This document shows positions 1-6,241 of a stretch of 10,450 nucleotides of DNA, piece by piece (positions within the stretch are counted from its first letter, which is position 1; each line of letters begins with the position of its first letter). The position numbers and the translations under genes were made by a program. The stretch spans positions 1 through 10,450 of the forward strand of contig JAPLAJ010000072.1 in NCBI GenBank assembly GCA_026393335.1, in the 5' to 3' direction. The notes beneath the pieces are model-generated. The model was not told the DNA's origin, did not search any database, and saw only the letters and a list, made by a program, of their open reading frames with translations. This DNA comes from Rhodoluna sp. (GTDB lineage: Bacteria > Actinomycetota > Actinomycetes > Actinomycetales > Microbacteriaceae).

Positions 1-163
1 ATCCCCTGTTCGTATCAACAAGACGACCCTCGCGCATTTGCTTTAGGGCAATGTGTCCAATGATTGCTCCTGCTGGCGCAAACAGAAAGGCAAATACAAG
101 TGCAAGCACCGGTAGCGTGCTATCTGTTGAAGGTTGGTTGTTTTGTGGTGTTGGGTTACTCAT
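1..163 (-). CDS. DUF4190-like small membrane protein, 3' end cut by window edge
   Basis: The visible 54 residues begin MSNPTPQNNQPSTDSTLP. A hydrophobic helix with the motif APAGAIIGHIALKQMREG follows, matching the PPVGAIIGHxxLxxMRxGE core of the three genes to the right and the general DUF4190 pattern (helix, GHxAL, basic turn, second helix). The second helix lies beyond position 1, so the gene is partial here because of the window and is not known to be broken. The ATG at 161-163 is supported by the ribosome binding sequence GGAAAGCAGGA just upstream and by the MSN start shared with two paralogues. The polar Asn/Gln/Pro-rich N-terminus precedes the first helix. An inner-membrane location is inferred. 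No biochemical function is established for the family, and none is claimed. Confidence 0.75.
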   Translation of the reverse strand, partial: MSNPTPQNNQPSTDSTLPVLALVFAFLFAPAGAIIGHIALKQMREGRLVDTNRG

Positions 164-178
164 GATTCCTGCTTTCCT

Positions 179-190
179 TCCCCCATGGGA
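179..190 (-). promoter_or_regulatory. Leader motif TCCCATGGGGGA (third, shorter copy)
   Basis: Read on the minus strand this is TCCC-ATGG-GGGA, 15 nt before the start codon of the gene at 163. It matches the centre of the 17-bp inverted repeat found before two other genes of the array but has lost the outer arms. It sits directly upstream of the G/A-rich ribosome binding sequence. Whether it acts as a DNA operator or an RNA hairpin cannot be told from sequence. Confidence 0.4.
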
Positions 191-247
191 TCTTTGCTTG
201 ATACTAATCCTAATTATTCACCATTTATTGAGAACTGTGGCTGGCAA

Positions 248-523
248 CTAATTAGATGTAAGAGAGCCAAAGAATGACTGCAAACCCCATACGAGCAGTT
301 GCACTAGAAAAAACGCCGCAAGCAAAAGTCCAGTCAAAATCCATCCCACAGTGACTGCTGCAACTGCAAAGCTCCTGTTTACTGAACTGATTTCACCTTT
401 CCTCATTGAACTCAGCGCGCTGTGGCCCATGATTGCTCCGACTGGCGGCAACAGGATGCCTAGGACCAATGCCCAAATCGGCAGATTACTTTTATTTTCA
501 ATTTCTTCTGATCGATTATTCAA
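248..523 (-). CDS. DUF4190-like small membrane protein (TTG start)
   Basis: This 91-residue protein has a polar N-terminus (about 1-13), a first helix (about 15-36) containing LPIWALVLGILLPPVGAIMGH, a short basic turn (SSMRKGEISSVNR), and a second helix (about 53-78). It ends in SFFGSLTSN, nearly the same as the end of the gene at 947-1219 (SFFGSLTYY), so these two look like the closest pair. I start it at the TTG at 521-523: a strong GGAAGGAG lies 5 nt upstream, and from this codon the protein aligns without a gap to the MSNYQKEF paralogue up to LPxW. The ATG at 550 would add nine residues and has no convincing ribosome binding site. Membrane location is inferred and function is unknown. Confidence 0.75.
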   Translation of the reverse strand: MNNRSEEIENKSNLPIWALVLGILLPPVGAIMGHSALSSMRKGEISSVNRSFAVAAVTVGWILTGLLLAAFFLVQLLVWGLQSFFGSLTSN

Positions 524-528
524 TTTTG

Positions 529-536
529 CTCCTTCC
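529..536 (-). promoter_or_regulatory. Ribosome binding site GGAAGGAG that decides a TTG start
   Basis: GGAAGGAG on the minus strand lies 5 nt before the TTG at 523-521. It falls inside the longer open frame that begins at the ATG at 550, so it argues for the internal TTG as the real start. Confidence 0.65.
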
Positions 537-606
537 GACGATTTCCTCATAGCTAAATCACAGTGCTATTGATAGCGATTAGCTTGGTTTAGAAACTCCT
601 ATTAAG

Positions 607-888
607 TTATGGGATCAAATAACGCCATAAAGTACTGCGCAGATAAAGTTCAAAAAGCCCCGGGGCTTCACTCCAGATGAGAAGTAGCAGGCCCGTCAAC
701 ACCCAACCAATAGTCACCCCAGCAAATGCCATTCTTCGATATGAGGAACTACTTTTTCCGCTCTTTATTCGGTACAGAGCCACATGGCCCAGAACAGCTC
801 CTACAGGTGGAGCGGCGATTGCGAGCACAAAGGCGATAAATGCTGAGGGGCCTCCTCCGAGGTCATCTTGATTTGAATTGTTACTCAT
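607..888 (-). CDS. DUF4190-like small membrane protein
   Basis: This 93-residue protein begins MSNNSNQDDLGGGPS. Helix one (about 15-36) carries APPVGAVLGHVALYRIKSG and helix two (about 53-73) carries AFAGVTIGWVLTGLLLLIW, the same two-helix plan as its neighbours. The C-terminal tail (LFELYLRSTLWRYLIP) has diverged from the SFFGSLT ending of the other two complete copies. The open frame extends upstream to 969, but the extra 27 codons would translate the conserved leader inverted repeat and overlap the upstream gene. The ATG at 886-888 has GGAAGGGTGG just before it and gives the MSN start of the family. It is probably co-transcribed with the other copies. Function is unknown. Confidence 0.75.
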   Translation of the reverse strand: MSNNSNQDDLGGGPSAFIAFVLAIAAPPVGAVLGHVALYRIKSGKSSSSYRRMAFAGVTIGWVLTGLLLLIWSEAPGLFELYLRSTLWRYLIP

Positions 889-903
889 AATTCCACCCTT
901 CCA

Positions 904-920
904 ATTCCCCCCATGGGAAT
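904..920 (-). promoter_or_regulatory. 17-bp inverted repeat in leader of the gene at 888
   Basis: ATTCCC and GGGAAT arms of 6 bp with a 5-nt centre (ATGGG on the minus strand), also containing the palindrome CCCATGGG. The 17 bp are identical to those at 1234-1250. The element is immediately upstream of the ribosome binding sequence and is not followed by a T-run, so it is not a normal intrinsic terminator. An operator, or an RNA hairpin affecting ribosome access, are possible roles. Confidence 0.5.
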
Positions 921-925
921 ACACG

Positions 926-944
926 ATTAATCTACCAAGCGTGT
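926..944 (-). pseudogene. Possible remnant of the E2 gene 3' end
   Basis: On the minus strand this short stretch reads as codons ACA CGC TTG GTA GAT TAA. It matches the last codons of the E2 gene (GCA CTT TTG CTA GAT TAA at 1274-1257) at 15 of 19 positions. Together with the adjoining 22 bp (904-925 against 1234-1255) the match is 35 of 41 positions. I read it as the left-over edge of a tandem duplication that carried the E2 tail, the leader motif and one DUF4190-like gene. The alternative is that the shared block is a conserved promoter. Confidence 0.4.
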
Positions 945-946
945 AC

Positions 947-1219
947 TTAGTAGTAAGTAAGTGATCCAAAGAATGACAGCAATCCCAATATGAATAGCAG
1001 CAGTGGGATTAAACAAATGATGACTGCCGTCATAACCCACCCCACAATCACAGCAGCACTTGAAATGTTTCTATTGATGGCACTGATTTCCCCTGAACGC
1101 ATTTGACCAAGCGAGATGTGGCCGATGATTGCTCCGACTGGTGGAAGTAAAAAAGCCAGTACAAAGCCCCAGGTTGGCAAACTGCTTTCTCTTCCGAATT
1201 CTTTTTGATAATTGCTCAT
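947..1219 (-). CDS. DUF4190-like small membrane protein
   Basis: This 90-residue protein starts MSNYQKEFGRESSLPTW. The first helix (about 15-36) contains VLAFLLPPVGAIIGHISL, the turn is GQMRSGEISAINR, and the second long hydrophobic stretch (about 53-83) contains AAVIVGWVMTAVIICLIP. The tail is SFFGSLTYY. It is the copy nearest to the dehydrogenase operon: 37 bp separate the E2 stop from its ATG, so read-through from that operon is plausible. GGAAAGAG lies 6 nt before the ATG at 1217-1219. The PPVGAIIGH and VGW signatures place it with DUF4190-type proteins. A membrane location is inferred. The family has no defined biochemical role. Confidence 0.8.
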   Translation of the reverse strand: MSNYQKEFGRESSLPTWGFVLAFLLPPVGAIIGHISLGQMRSGEISAINRNISSAAVIVGWVMTAVIICLIPLLLFILGLLSFFGSLTYY

Positions 1220-1233
1220 AATGCACTCTTTCC

Positions 1234-1250
1234 ATTCCCCCCATGGGAAT
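1234..1250 (-). promoter_or_regulatory. 17-bp inverted repeat between E2 and the first DUF4190-like gene
   Basis: Perfect 6-bp arms ATTCCC/GGGAAT around a 5-nt centre, starting 7 nt after the E2 stop codon and ending 14 nt before the next ATG. It is identical to the copy at 904-920. The stem is too short, and lacks a T-run, to be called a terminator for the dehydrogenase operon. It is better regarded as a control element of the membrane-protein genes. Confidence 0.5.
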
Positions 1251-1256
1251 ACATTA

Positions 1257-2636
1257 TTAATCTAGCAAAAGTGCTGGTTCTTCGATAACCGACGCGACGT
1301 CTTGGACAAATCGGCTAGCCACGTCACCGTCAACTACGCGGTGATCGAAGGTGGCTCCAATGGTAGTTACCTGACGGATAAGAATCTCGTTATCAACAAC
1401 CCAAGGCTTAGGTCTGATTGAACCGAGAGCAACAATTCCAACTTCACCTGGGTTCAGAATAGGTGTTCCAGTATCGACACCGAAGACACCGATATTGGTA
1501 ACAGTAATGGTTCCATTTTGCATATCTGCTGGAGTTGTTTTTCCTTCACGAGCAGTTGCCGCTAATTTTTCTAATGCCATCGCAAGTTCAAGCATTGAAA
1601 GTTTGTCGGCATCTTTAACGTTAGGAACAATAAGTCCTCGAGGTGTAGCAGCAGCAACTCCAAAGTTCACATAGTTGTGCACAATGATTTCTGTATCTGT
1701 CCAAGTTGAGTTAACGGTTGGGTTTCTTCTCGCTGCCCAGATCATTGCCTTAGCCATAATCAAAAGTGGGGTTACTTTCACTCCAGCAAAATCAGCACTT
1801 GCCTTTAGGCGTTTTACATATTCCATTGTTCTGGTTGCATCAACATCAACGAAGATGCTGACGTGCGGAGCAGTAAATGCTGATTGAACCATTGCAGTTG
1901 CAATAGCTTTTCTAACTCCCTTAACTGGAATTCTTTCTTCACGCTCTGTCTTAGGTTCAGGTGTGGTTTGGTTTTTGAAAACGCTGGCTACCTGAGCTGC
2001 TGCAAGAACGTCTTCTCTTGTCACTTCACCAGAGACTCCTGTTGCTTTGACTTTAGAGATATCAACATTCATGTCTTTCGCAAGTTTGCGAATAGGTGGC
2101 TTAGCTAAAACAACATCAGCAGCAGGAACAATAGCTATCAAGTCTGTGCCAGGTGCTGTTGCATTTGCCATAGATGTGGCTGCTGCTATTACTGGTGCAG
2201 CTCCGCGTCTTCTTCTACTCGGCGCAGCAGCTGAAACACCATAGCCAACAAGATTGGGTTGAGGCTTTTCTTCTGAACTTGTTGATGCCACTTCAGAAAC
2301 TGTTTCGATGGCTTCGGTTGTTACTGCATTTTGCGCAACTGCAGTGTGCATAGAAGAAGGGGCATGTCCTGCAGCAACAGCTGCTGTTGCTTCACTTACT
2401 GATACTCCAATAATTGGAGAACCGACGTTTACTGTGTCACCTTCGTTAGCAAGAAGTTGAGTTACCACTCCAGCAAATGGACATGGTAGTTCAACCAAAG
2501 ATTTAGCTGTTTCAATTTCAACAATGATCTGGTTAACACTTACAGTGTCGCCAACTTTAACTTTCCAAGTAACAATTTCAGCTTCAGTTAAACCTTCGCC
2601 AACATCTGGCAAATCAAAATATGCAATCTGTGACAT
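1257..2636 (-). CDS. pdhC: 2-oxo acid dehydrogenase E2 component (dihydrolipoyl acyltransferase)
   Basis: This 459-residue core protein of a pyruvate or branched-chain 2-oxo acid dehydrogenase complex transfers the acyl group from E1-bound ThDP via lipoamide to coenzyme A. It has one N-terminal lipoyl domain (about 1-80) with the lipoyl lysine at K45 in ETAKSLVELP, then a long Ala/Pro/Thr/Ser-rich flexible linker with a basic cluster RRRR near 141-144. A peripheral subunit-binding domain follows (about 179-214, PPIRKLAKDMNVDISKVKATG...GEVTREDV), and then the catalytic domain (about 232-459) with the active-site motif DHRVVDGD (H432, D436). The ETAKS lipoyl form is typical of pdhC/bkdC-type E2s. 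It follows E1beta after 10 nt, so it is the third gene of the operon. The substrate (pyruvate or branched-chain keto acids) is not decided by sequence reading; the symbol is therefore tentative. Confidence 0.93.
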   Translation of the reverse strand: MSQIAYFDLPDVGEGLTEAEIVTWKVKVGDTVSVNQIIVEIETAKSLVELPCPFAGVVTQLLANEGDTVNVGSPIIGVSVSEATAAVAAGHAPSSMHTAVAQNAVTTEAIETVSEVASTSSEEKPQPNLVGYGVSAAAPSRRRRGAAPVIAAATSMANATAPGTDLIAIVPAADVVLAKPPIRKLAKDMNVDISKVKATGVSGEVTREDVLAAAQVASVFKNQTTPEPKTEREERIPVKGVRKAIATAMVQSAFTAPHVSIFVDVDATRTMEYVKRLKASADFAGVKVTPLLIMAKAMIWAARRNPTVNSTWTDTEIIVHNYVNFGVAAATPRGLIVPNVKDADKLSMLELAMALEKLAATAREGKTTPADMQNGTITVTNIGVFGVDTGTPILNPGEVGIVALGSIRPKPWVVDNEILIRQVTTIGATFDHRVVDGDVASRFVQDVASVIEEPALLLD

Positions 2637-2646
2637 CTGATCCGCC

Positions 2647-3630
2647 CTAGTAAGCCAACACTCGATCGACAGCTTCCATTAAGCGGTCTGCGTCAGGCAA
2701 ATATAGTTCTTCCAGCTTGGCAGCTGGATATGGAACATCGAAGCCACCTACTCGAAGCACTGGTGCTTCCAGGTGATAGAAGCACAGTTCAGCAATCTTC
2801 GCTGCTATTTCCGAAGAGATGCTGACAAAGGTTCCAGCCTCATGAGTCACAATCAAACGACCTGTTCTCTTCACTGATTCAACAATGTGGCCAAAGTCAA
2901 TTGGTGACATAGATCTAATATCAATAACCTCGATGTTGATTCCTTCTGCAGCAGCGTTCTCTGCTGCCTGGAGGGCTGTGACAACCATTGGGCCATAGGT
3001 GGCAATAGTTACAGCAGAGCCTTGTCTTACTGTTTGAGCGGCATGTAGGGGTAGTGCTGCTTGGTCAAGGTTGACTTGACCCTTCTGCCAGTAACGACGC
3101 TTTGGTTCAAAGAACATAACTGGATCTCTTGATTCAATAGCTTGCTGAATCATCCAATACGCATCGTTTGCATTTGATGGGCTAACAACTCTTAGGCCTG
3201 CGGTGTGAGCGAAATATGCTTCGGGTGATTCGCTGTGATGCTCAACAGCACCAATGCCACCACCGTAAGGAACACGAACCACAACTGGCATCTCGAAGAA
3301 ACCTTCGCTTCTGTTTGTAAGTTTGGCTAGCTGGCTCACGATTTGATTGAAGGCGGGATAAATAAAACCGTCGAATTGAATTTCTGCTACTGGTCGGAAA
3401 CCACGCATAGCTAATCCGATTGCTGTTCCAATAATTCCTGATTCAGCAATTGGGGAATTGAAAACTCTTTTAGCTCCAAACTCATCCAGTAGCCCTTCGG
3501 TTACACGGAACACTCCACCAAGTTGTGCAACATCTTCTCCGAAGACTAGAACCTTTGAGTTGTCTTTCATTGACTTACGAATACCGGCGTTGATTGCTTT
3601 AGCTATTGATAGCTCTACGAAATTACCCAT
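2647..3630 (-). CDS. pdhB: 2-oxo acid dehydrogenase E1 component, beta subunit
   Basis: This 327-residue beta subunit pairs with the upstream alpha subunit as an alpha2beta2 ThDP enzyme that decarboxylates the 2-oxo acid and acylates lipoyl-E2. The pyrimidine-binding half carries VLVFGEDVAQLGGVFRVTEGL (about 27-47), the catalytic glutamate in SPIAESG (E63) and FDGFIYPAFNQI (86-97). The loop RVPYGGGIGAVEHHSESPEAYFAHT (119-143) has the conserved HHSES. The C-terminal transketolase-type domain runs from about 195 to 327. Length is normal for the family. Its ATG shares one base with the stop of the alpha gene (TAATG), which points to translational coupling. E2 follows 10 nt after its TAG stop. 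The pdh versus bkd assignment is uncertain. Confidence 0.93.
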   Translation of the reverse strand: MGNFVELSIAKAINAGIRKSMKDNSKVLVFGEDVAQLGGVFRVTEGLLDEFGAKRVFNSPIAESGIIGTAIGLAMRGFRPVAEIQFDGFIYPAFNQIVSQLAKLTNRSEGFFEMPVVVRVPYGGGIGAVEHHSESPEAYFAHTAGLRVVSPSNANDAYWMIQQAIESRDPVMFFEPKRRYWQKGQVNLDQAALPLHAAQTVRQGSAVTIATYGPMVVTALQAAENAAAEGINIEVIDIRSMSPIDFGHIVESVKRTGRLIVTHEAGTFVSISSEIAAKIAELCFYHLEAPVLRVGGFDVPYPAAKLEELYLPDADRLMEAVDRVLAY

Positions 3631-4769
3631 TAGTGAGTACCTCCGTATCTAGGTGTGTCATCGCCATCAACGTTAGAGGTATGCCCACCCAAAGATTCTT
3701 CATAACCCTGAAGCCATGCTCTTTGTTCTTCAATCAACGGATGTGGTTCTGAGTAAACGTGATCAAACATTAGTTCCAATGGCGGCTCAGTCATCGCAAA
3801 AGTTTTTTCACGAAGTTCTGTAGCAAGTTCGTCACCAGCTGTTTTTACTTCATCAAAGAAATCTTGTCCGATACCTTGTTTGCGCAAGAAGCGTTCAAAT
3901 CTAATCAGAGGATCTTTAGCTGCCCACTCTGCTACCTCAGCTGGATCGCGATACTTCGATGGATCATCGCTGGTTGTGTGTGCACCGATTCGGTAAGTCA
4001 ACGCTTCAATAAGTGAAGGGCCCTTACCAGCTCTGGCATCATCCATATGTTTCTTGGTTACTGCATAGCAGGCCAACACATCGTTACCGTCAACACGAAT
4101 ACCTGGAACTCCGAAACCTTCACCGCGTTTATATAGAGGCACCTTAGTTTGAGTTCCAACTGGAGATGAAATAGCCCACTGGTTGTTTTGGCAGAAGAAA
4201 ACCTGTGGCGTATTGTTTGTGGCTGCGAATAGGAAAGCTTCGCTCACATCTCCCTCGGCTGTAGCCCCGTCTCCGAAGTATGTGATTACTGCCAAATCTT
4301 TTTCTGGGTCGCCTGTGCCAACCAGTCCTTCAAAATTGATTCCCATTGCGTAACCCGTTGCGTGAAGGGCTTGGGTTCCTAAAACAATTGCATATAAATG
4401 GAATCTGTTTTCTTTAGGATTCCAACCTCCATGGTTTACGCCACGGAACATCTTGATGATTGACATGAGGTCAACACCGTGGGTAATGGCCACTCCATGT
4501 TCACGATATGACGGGAAGATGTGATCGTTTGGACCTACACCGTAACCGGAACCAATCTGGGCACCCTCTTGGCCAATTGCCGAAACCCAAAGACCCATCT
4601 GGCCTTGTCTTTGCAAAGCCGTTGCTTCTTCGTCGAATCTTCGGATTCGAGCCATGTCTCGATAAAACTTAAGGAAGTCAGCTTCGCGAAGTTGTCTTAC
4701 GAGATCGCCATAGACTGCATGCTCTTTGGGCTCGATGAAATCACCGTCAACCGATAGAAGTTGAACCAT
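3630..4769 (-). CDS. pdhA: 2-oxo acid dehydrogenase E1 component, alpha subunit
   Basis: This 379-residue alpha subunit provides the ThDP/Mg-binding motif: GDG at 166-168 (TYFGDGATAEGD) ending in CQNN (193-196). The family loop YRIGAHTTSDDPSKYR (259-274) is present, with H264 in the position of the conserved active-site histidine. The N-terminus MVQLLSVDGD resembles the (V)QLLsxdG start common in PdhA-type alpha subunits, so I start at the ATG at 4767-4769. The frame extends to a TTG at 4826, but that would overlap the start of the divergent gene and adds a non-conserved segment. No clear ribosome binding site precedes the ATG, so leaderless or weakly led translation is possible. It is first in a three-gene operon with E1beta and E2. 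Pyruvate is the likelier substrate, and branched-chain keto acids remain possible. Confidence 0.92.
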   Translation of the reverse strand: MVQLLSVDGDFIEPKEHAVYGDLVRQLREADFLKFYRDMARIRRFDEEATALQRQGQMGLWVSAIGQEGAQIGSGYGVGPNDHIFPSYREHGVAITHGVDLMSIIKMFRGVNHGGWNPKENRFHLYAIVLGTQALHATGYAMGINFEGLVGTGDPEKDLAVITYFGDGATAEGDVSEAFLFAATNNTPQVFFCQNNQWAISSPVGTQTKVPLYKRGEGFGVPGIRVDGNDVLACYAVTKKHMDDARAGKGPSLIEALTYRIGAHTTSDDPSKYRDPAEVAEWAAKDPLIRFERFLRKQGIGQDFFDEVKTAGDELATELREKTFAMTEPPLELMFDHVYSEPHPLIEEQRAWLQGYEESLGGHTSNVDGDDTPRYGGTH

Positions 4770-4812
4770 AGGAATTTCTGATGATTGGGCAGTCACAGAT
4801 ACCAATTTACTT

Positions 4813-4817
4813 GAGGG
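4813..4817 (+). promoter_or_regulatory. Ribosome binding site GAGGG deciding the start at 4826
   Basis: GAGGG followed by an 8-nt gap before the ATG at 4826. The farther ATG at 4835 would be 17 nt away and the upstream frame start at 4781 has no comparable site, so this supports the 144-residue form. Confidence 0.55.
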
Positions 4818-4825
4818 ATGGCACA

Positions 4826-5260
4826 ATGAAACACATGAAACGTTTTCTCGTAAGCACTGTCATCAACGGTTTAGGTATTTGGCTTGTTTCAGCAATAATC
4901 CCTGGAATTGGTCTAAAACCTTACGGTGGCAATGAATTATGGCAATTAATCGTCACATTGCTGGTGATTGGTGCCATATTTGGCCTGATTAACTCAGTAA
5001 TTGCCCCTGTTATAAAGGTGATTGCTATTCCTTTATACATATTGACCTTTGGTCTTATTTCTTTCGTAATCAATGGATCTCTATTGCTATTAGTTGCCTG
5101 GATTAGCCAGCAGCTAAGCCCGGATACTTTCACAATCGATGGCTTCACCAGCACTGGACTAACAATCACATCCCTTGGTTGGGCGATTCTTGCATCAATT
5201 GTCATGAGCATCTGTTCATTCATAGGTCGAGGAATTTTCAAGGCTCTTCGAATTCTGTAA
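4826..5260 (+). CDS. Phage holin family 4-type integral membrane protein
   Basis: This 144-residue protein has four predicted membrane helices (about 7-26, 38-60, 69-95 and 113-136). The second and third carry the pattern GLINSVIAPVIKVIAIPLYILTFGLISFVING. That pattern is characteristic of the 'phage_holin_4_2' family (PF04020), a widespread chromosomal family which despite its name is not tied to prophages and has no assigned function. No phage genes lie nearby. I start at the ATG at 4826 (MKHMKRFLV) because GAGGG at 4813-4817 lies 8 nt upstream and the basic N-terminus leads straight into helix one; the frame extends upstream to 4781. It diverges from the E1alpha gene across about 56 bp, and its last 45 bases overlap the end of the convergent gene at 5216-6241. 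Confidence 0.85.
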   Translation: MKHMKRFLVSTVINGLGIWLVSAIIPGIGLKPYGGNELWQLIVTLLVIGAIFGLINSVIAPVIKVIAIPLYILTFGLISFVINGSLLLLVAWISQQLSPDTFTIDGFTSTGLTITSLGWAILASIVMSICSFIGRGIFKALRIL

Positions 5261-6241
5261 ATCTTGCATGGTGTAGACCTGCACCTCACCTTCAGCTAAA
5301 CCTTGGTGTGATCTGATTACCTGGGCATCTGGAATTACAAGTTCTCCGCTACTTTCACCAACATAATGAATCTCATCGTTTCCTAAAGTCCGATACTTGA
5401 TGAAATCAGCAAGACGGTAGTCGGCATCTGTCATGGGTTGCTGACCGTTTATGACAGCCCAGTCCTGACCCTTTGGTAGGTAAAACCAATGAGAGCCGTT
5501 TCCGTTGGATAACTTGTAATTCTCTTCACGAACAAGAGGTGCACCAGACCAGGTTGTTTCACTAAACCGCTGAGAGATGATATCGACATCGGTAGGCGGC
5601 ATGATGCTCACCGGTGGGACATGCTGGGTAAAGCCGAAAGGCAGATCCATCAACGGCGAAAGCTCTAGTGCCCACGAACCGAGTTCTTTCAAAAGCTTTG
5701 GCACATCTATAGTTTCCAGAACCGTGGTGAGCATGGTTTCGGTCTGCATATACGAATTGGCCGAGGTAATCAGACCCTGCTGAATGTGCCAAAGTTTAGC
5801 CAGCATAAAAGGCAGCTCTATTGAGAATCTGGCAGCAGCCCAAGGTGCGGTTGCGAACTTATCGGGAGTAAGTTCAGTTAGCAGACTTACGGCCACTAGC
5901 CACATGTCCCTAGCGCTTCTAACCAGCTCCTCGTGTGTGGCAACTACAACCACAGGGGCTACTGGCGGGGTGCAAATATCAGGTTTCATGGAATCAACCC
6001 CAATAACTGCATCTGCCACATAAGTGACTTCATTTGGTGTTGTAGCTTTTGCATCTCCAGCCGACAGGTATCGGCTGCGGTACCCCGCCAAAGTGTGTGG
6101 CTGGGCTGGGCATGTTGCAGTAAAGCGATAGTGATCGCCAAGTGATTGTTGAATATGTTCATCTAGCGAATCTCTAATATTTCTTGCCACAGCAGGCTCT
6201 GTTTGGGGATTTCTGTGCAAAAAGCAGGGCAATATAGACAT
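5216..6241 (-). CDS. Uncharacterised protein, 341 residues
   Basis: I do not recognise this protein. It appears soluble: there is no clear signal peptide or membrane helix. The N-terminal part (about 16-100) mixes polar helices and a Pro/Val-rich stretch (CTPPVAPVVVVATHEELVRSA). The middle (about 100-200) is helix-rich with many aromatic and hydrophobic residues (MWLVAVSLLTEL, LPFMLAKLWHIQQGL, LLKELGSWALEL). The C-terminal 120 residues look like a beta-rich domain (GNGSHWFYLPKGQDWAVINGQ, FIKYRTLGNDEIHYVGESSGELVIPDA). The start is uncertain: the ATG at 6239-6241 abuts the purB start and lacks a good ribosome binding site, while a GTG at 6190 is an alternative. The end overlaps the convergent membrane protein gene by 45 bp. 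Its protein-like composition over 340 codons argues that it is real. Confidence 0.65.
   Translation of the reverse strand: MSILPCFLHRNPQTEPAVARNIRDSLDEHIQQSLGDHYRFTATCPAQPHTLAGYRSRYLSAGDAKATTPNEVTYVADAVIGVDSMKPDICTPPVAPVVVVATHEELVRSARDMWLVAVSLLTELTPDKFATAPWAAARFSIELPFMLAKLWHIQQGLITSANSYMQTETMLTTVLETIDVPKLLKELGSWALELSPLMDLPFGFTQHVPPVSIMPPTDVDIISQRFSETTWSGAPLVREENYKLSNGNGSHWFYLPKGQDWAVINGQQPMTDADYRLADFIKYRTLGNDEIHYVGESSGELVIPDAQVIRSHQGLAEGEVQVYTMQDLQNSKSLENSSTYE

Larger units (their letters stand above)
1..1219 (-). repeat. Tandem array of four paralogous small membrane protein genes
   Basis: Four genes in the same orientation (starts at 1219, 888, 523 and 163) share the core PP(V)GAIIGHxxLxxMRxGE. 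The three complete ones also share a second helix with VGWxxT. Spacers are 58, 83 and 84 bp. The array may continue beyond position 1. It most likely arose by successive local duplication, since two copies share both leader and coding similarity. Confidence 0.75.

Noticed and set aside
862..914. A nine-codon upstream frame starting at the ATG inside CCCATGGG and ending over the ATG of the gene at 888 (ATGA overlap)
   Set aside because: A similar overlap occurs before the gene at 163, but before the gene at 1219 the frame differs and reads on. There is no ribosome binding site for it, so a leader peptide is not consistently supported.
1234..1250. The 17-bp inverted repeat as an intrinsic terminator of the dehydrogenase operon
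   Set aside because: The stem is only 6 bp, no T-run follows, and the same element appears upstream of other genes immediately next to their ribosome binding sites.
4770..4826. N-terminal extension of E1alpha to the TTG at 4826
   Set aside because: The added 19 residues are not family-like, overlap the divergent gene's start region, and MVQLLSVDG fits the usual beginning of the family.
4826..5260. A prophage remnant suggested by the holin-type family name
   Set aside because: PF04020-type proteins are common chromosomal membrane proteins, and no endolysin, integrase, structural gene or att-like repeat is nearby.
4921..5289. A long minus-strand open frame of 122 codons opposite the holin-family gene
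   Set aside because: It is the antisense of a well-supported membrane protein gene, overlaps the end of the 341-residue gene, and its translation has no recognisable domain.
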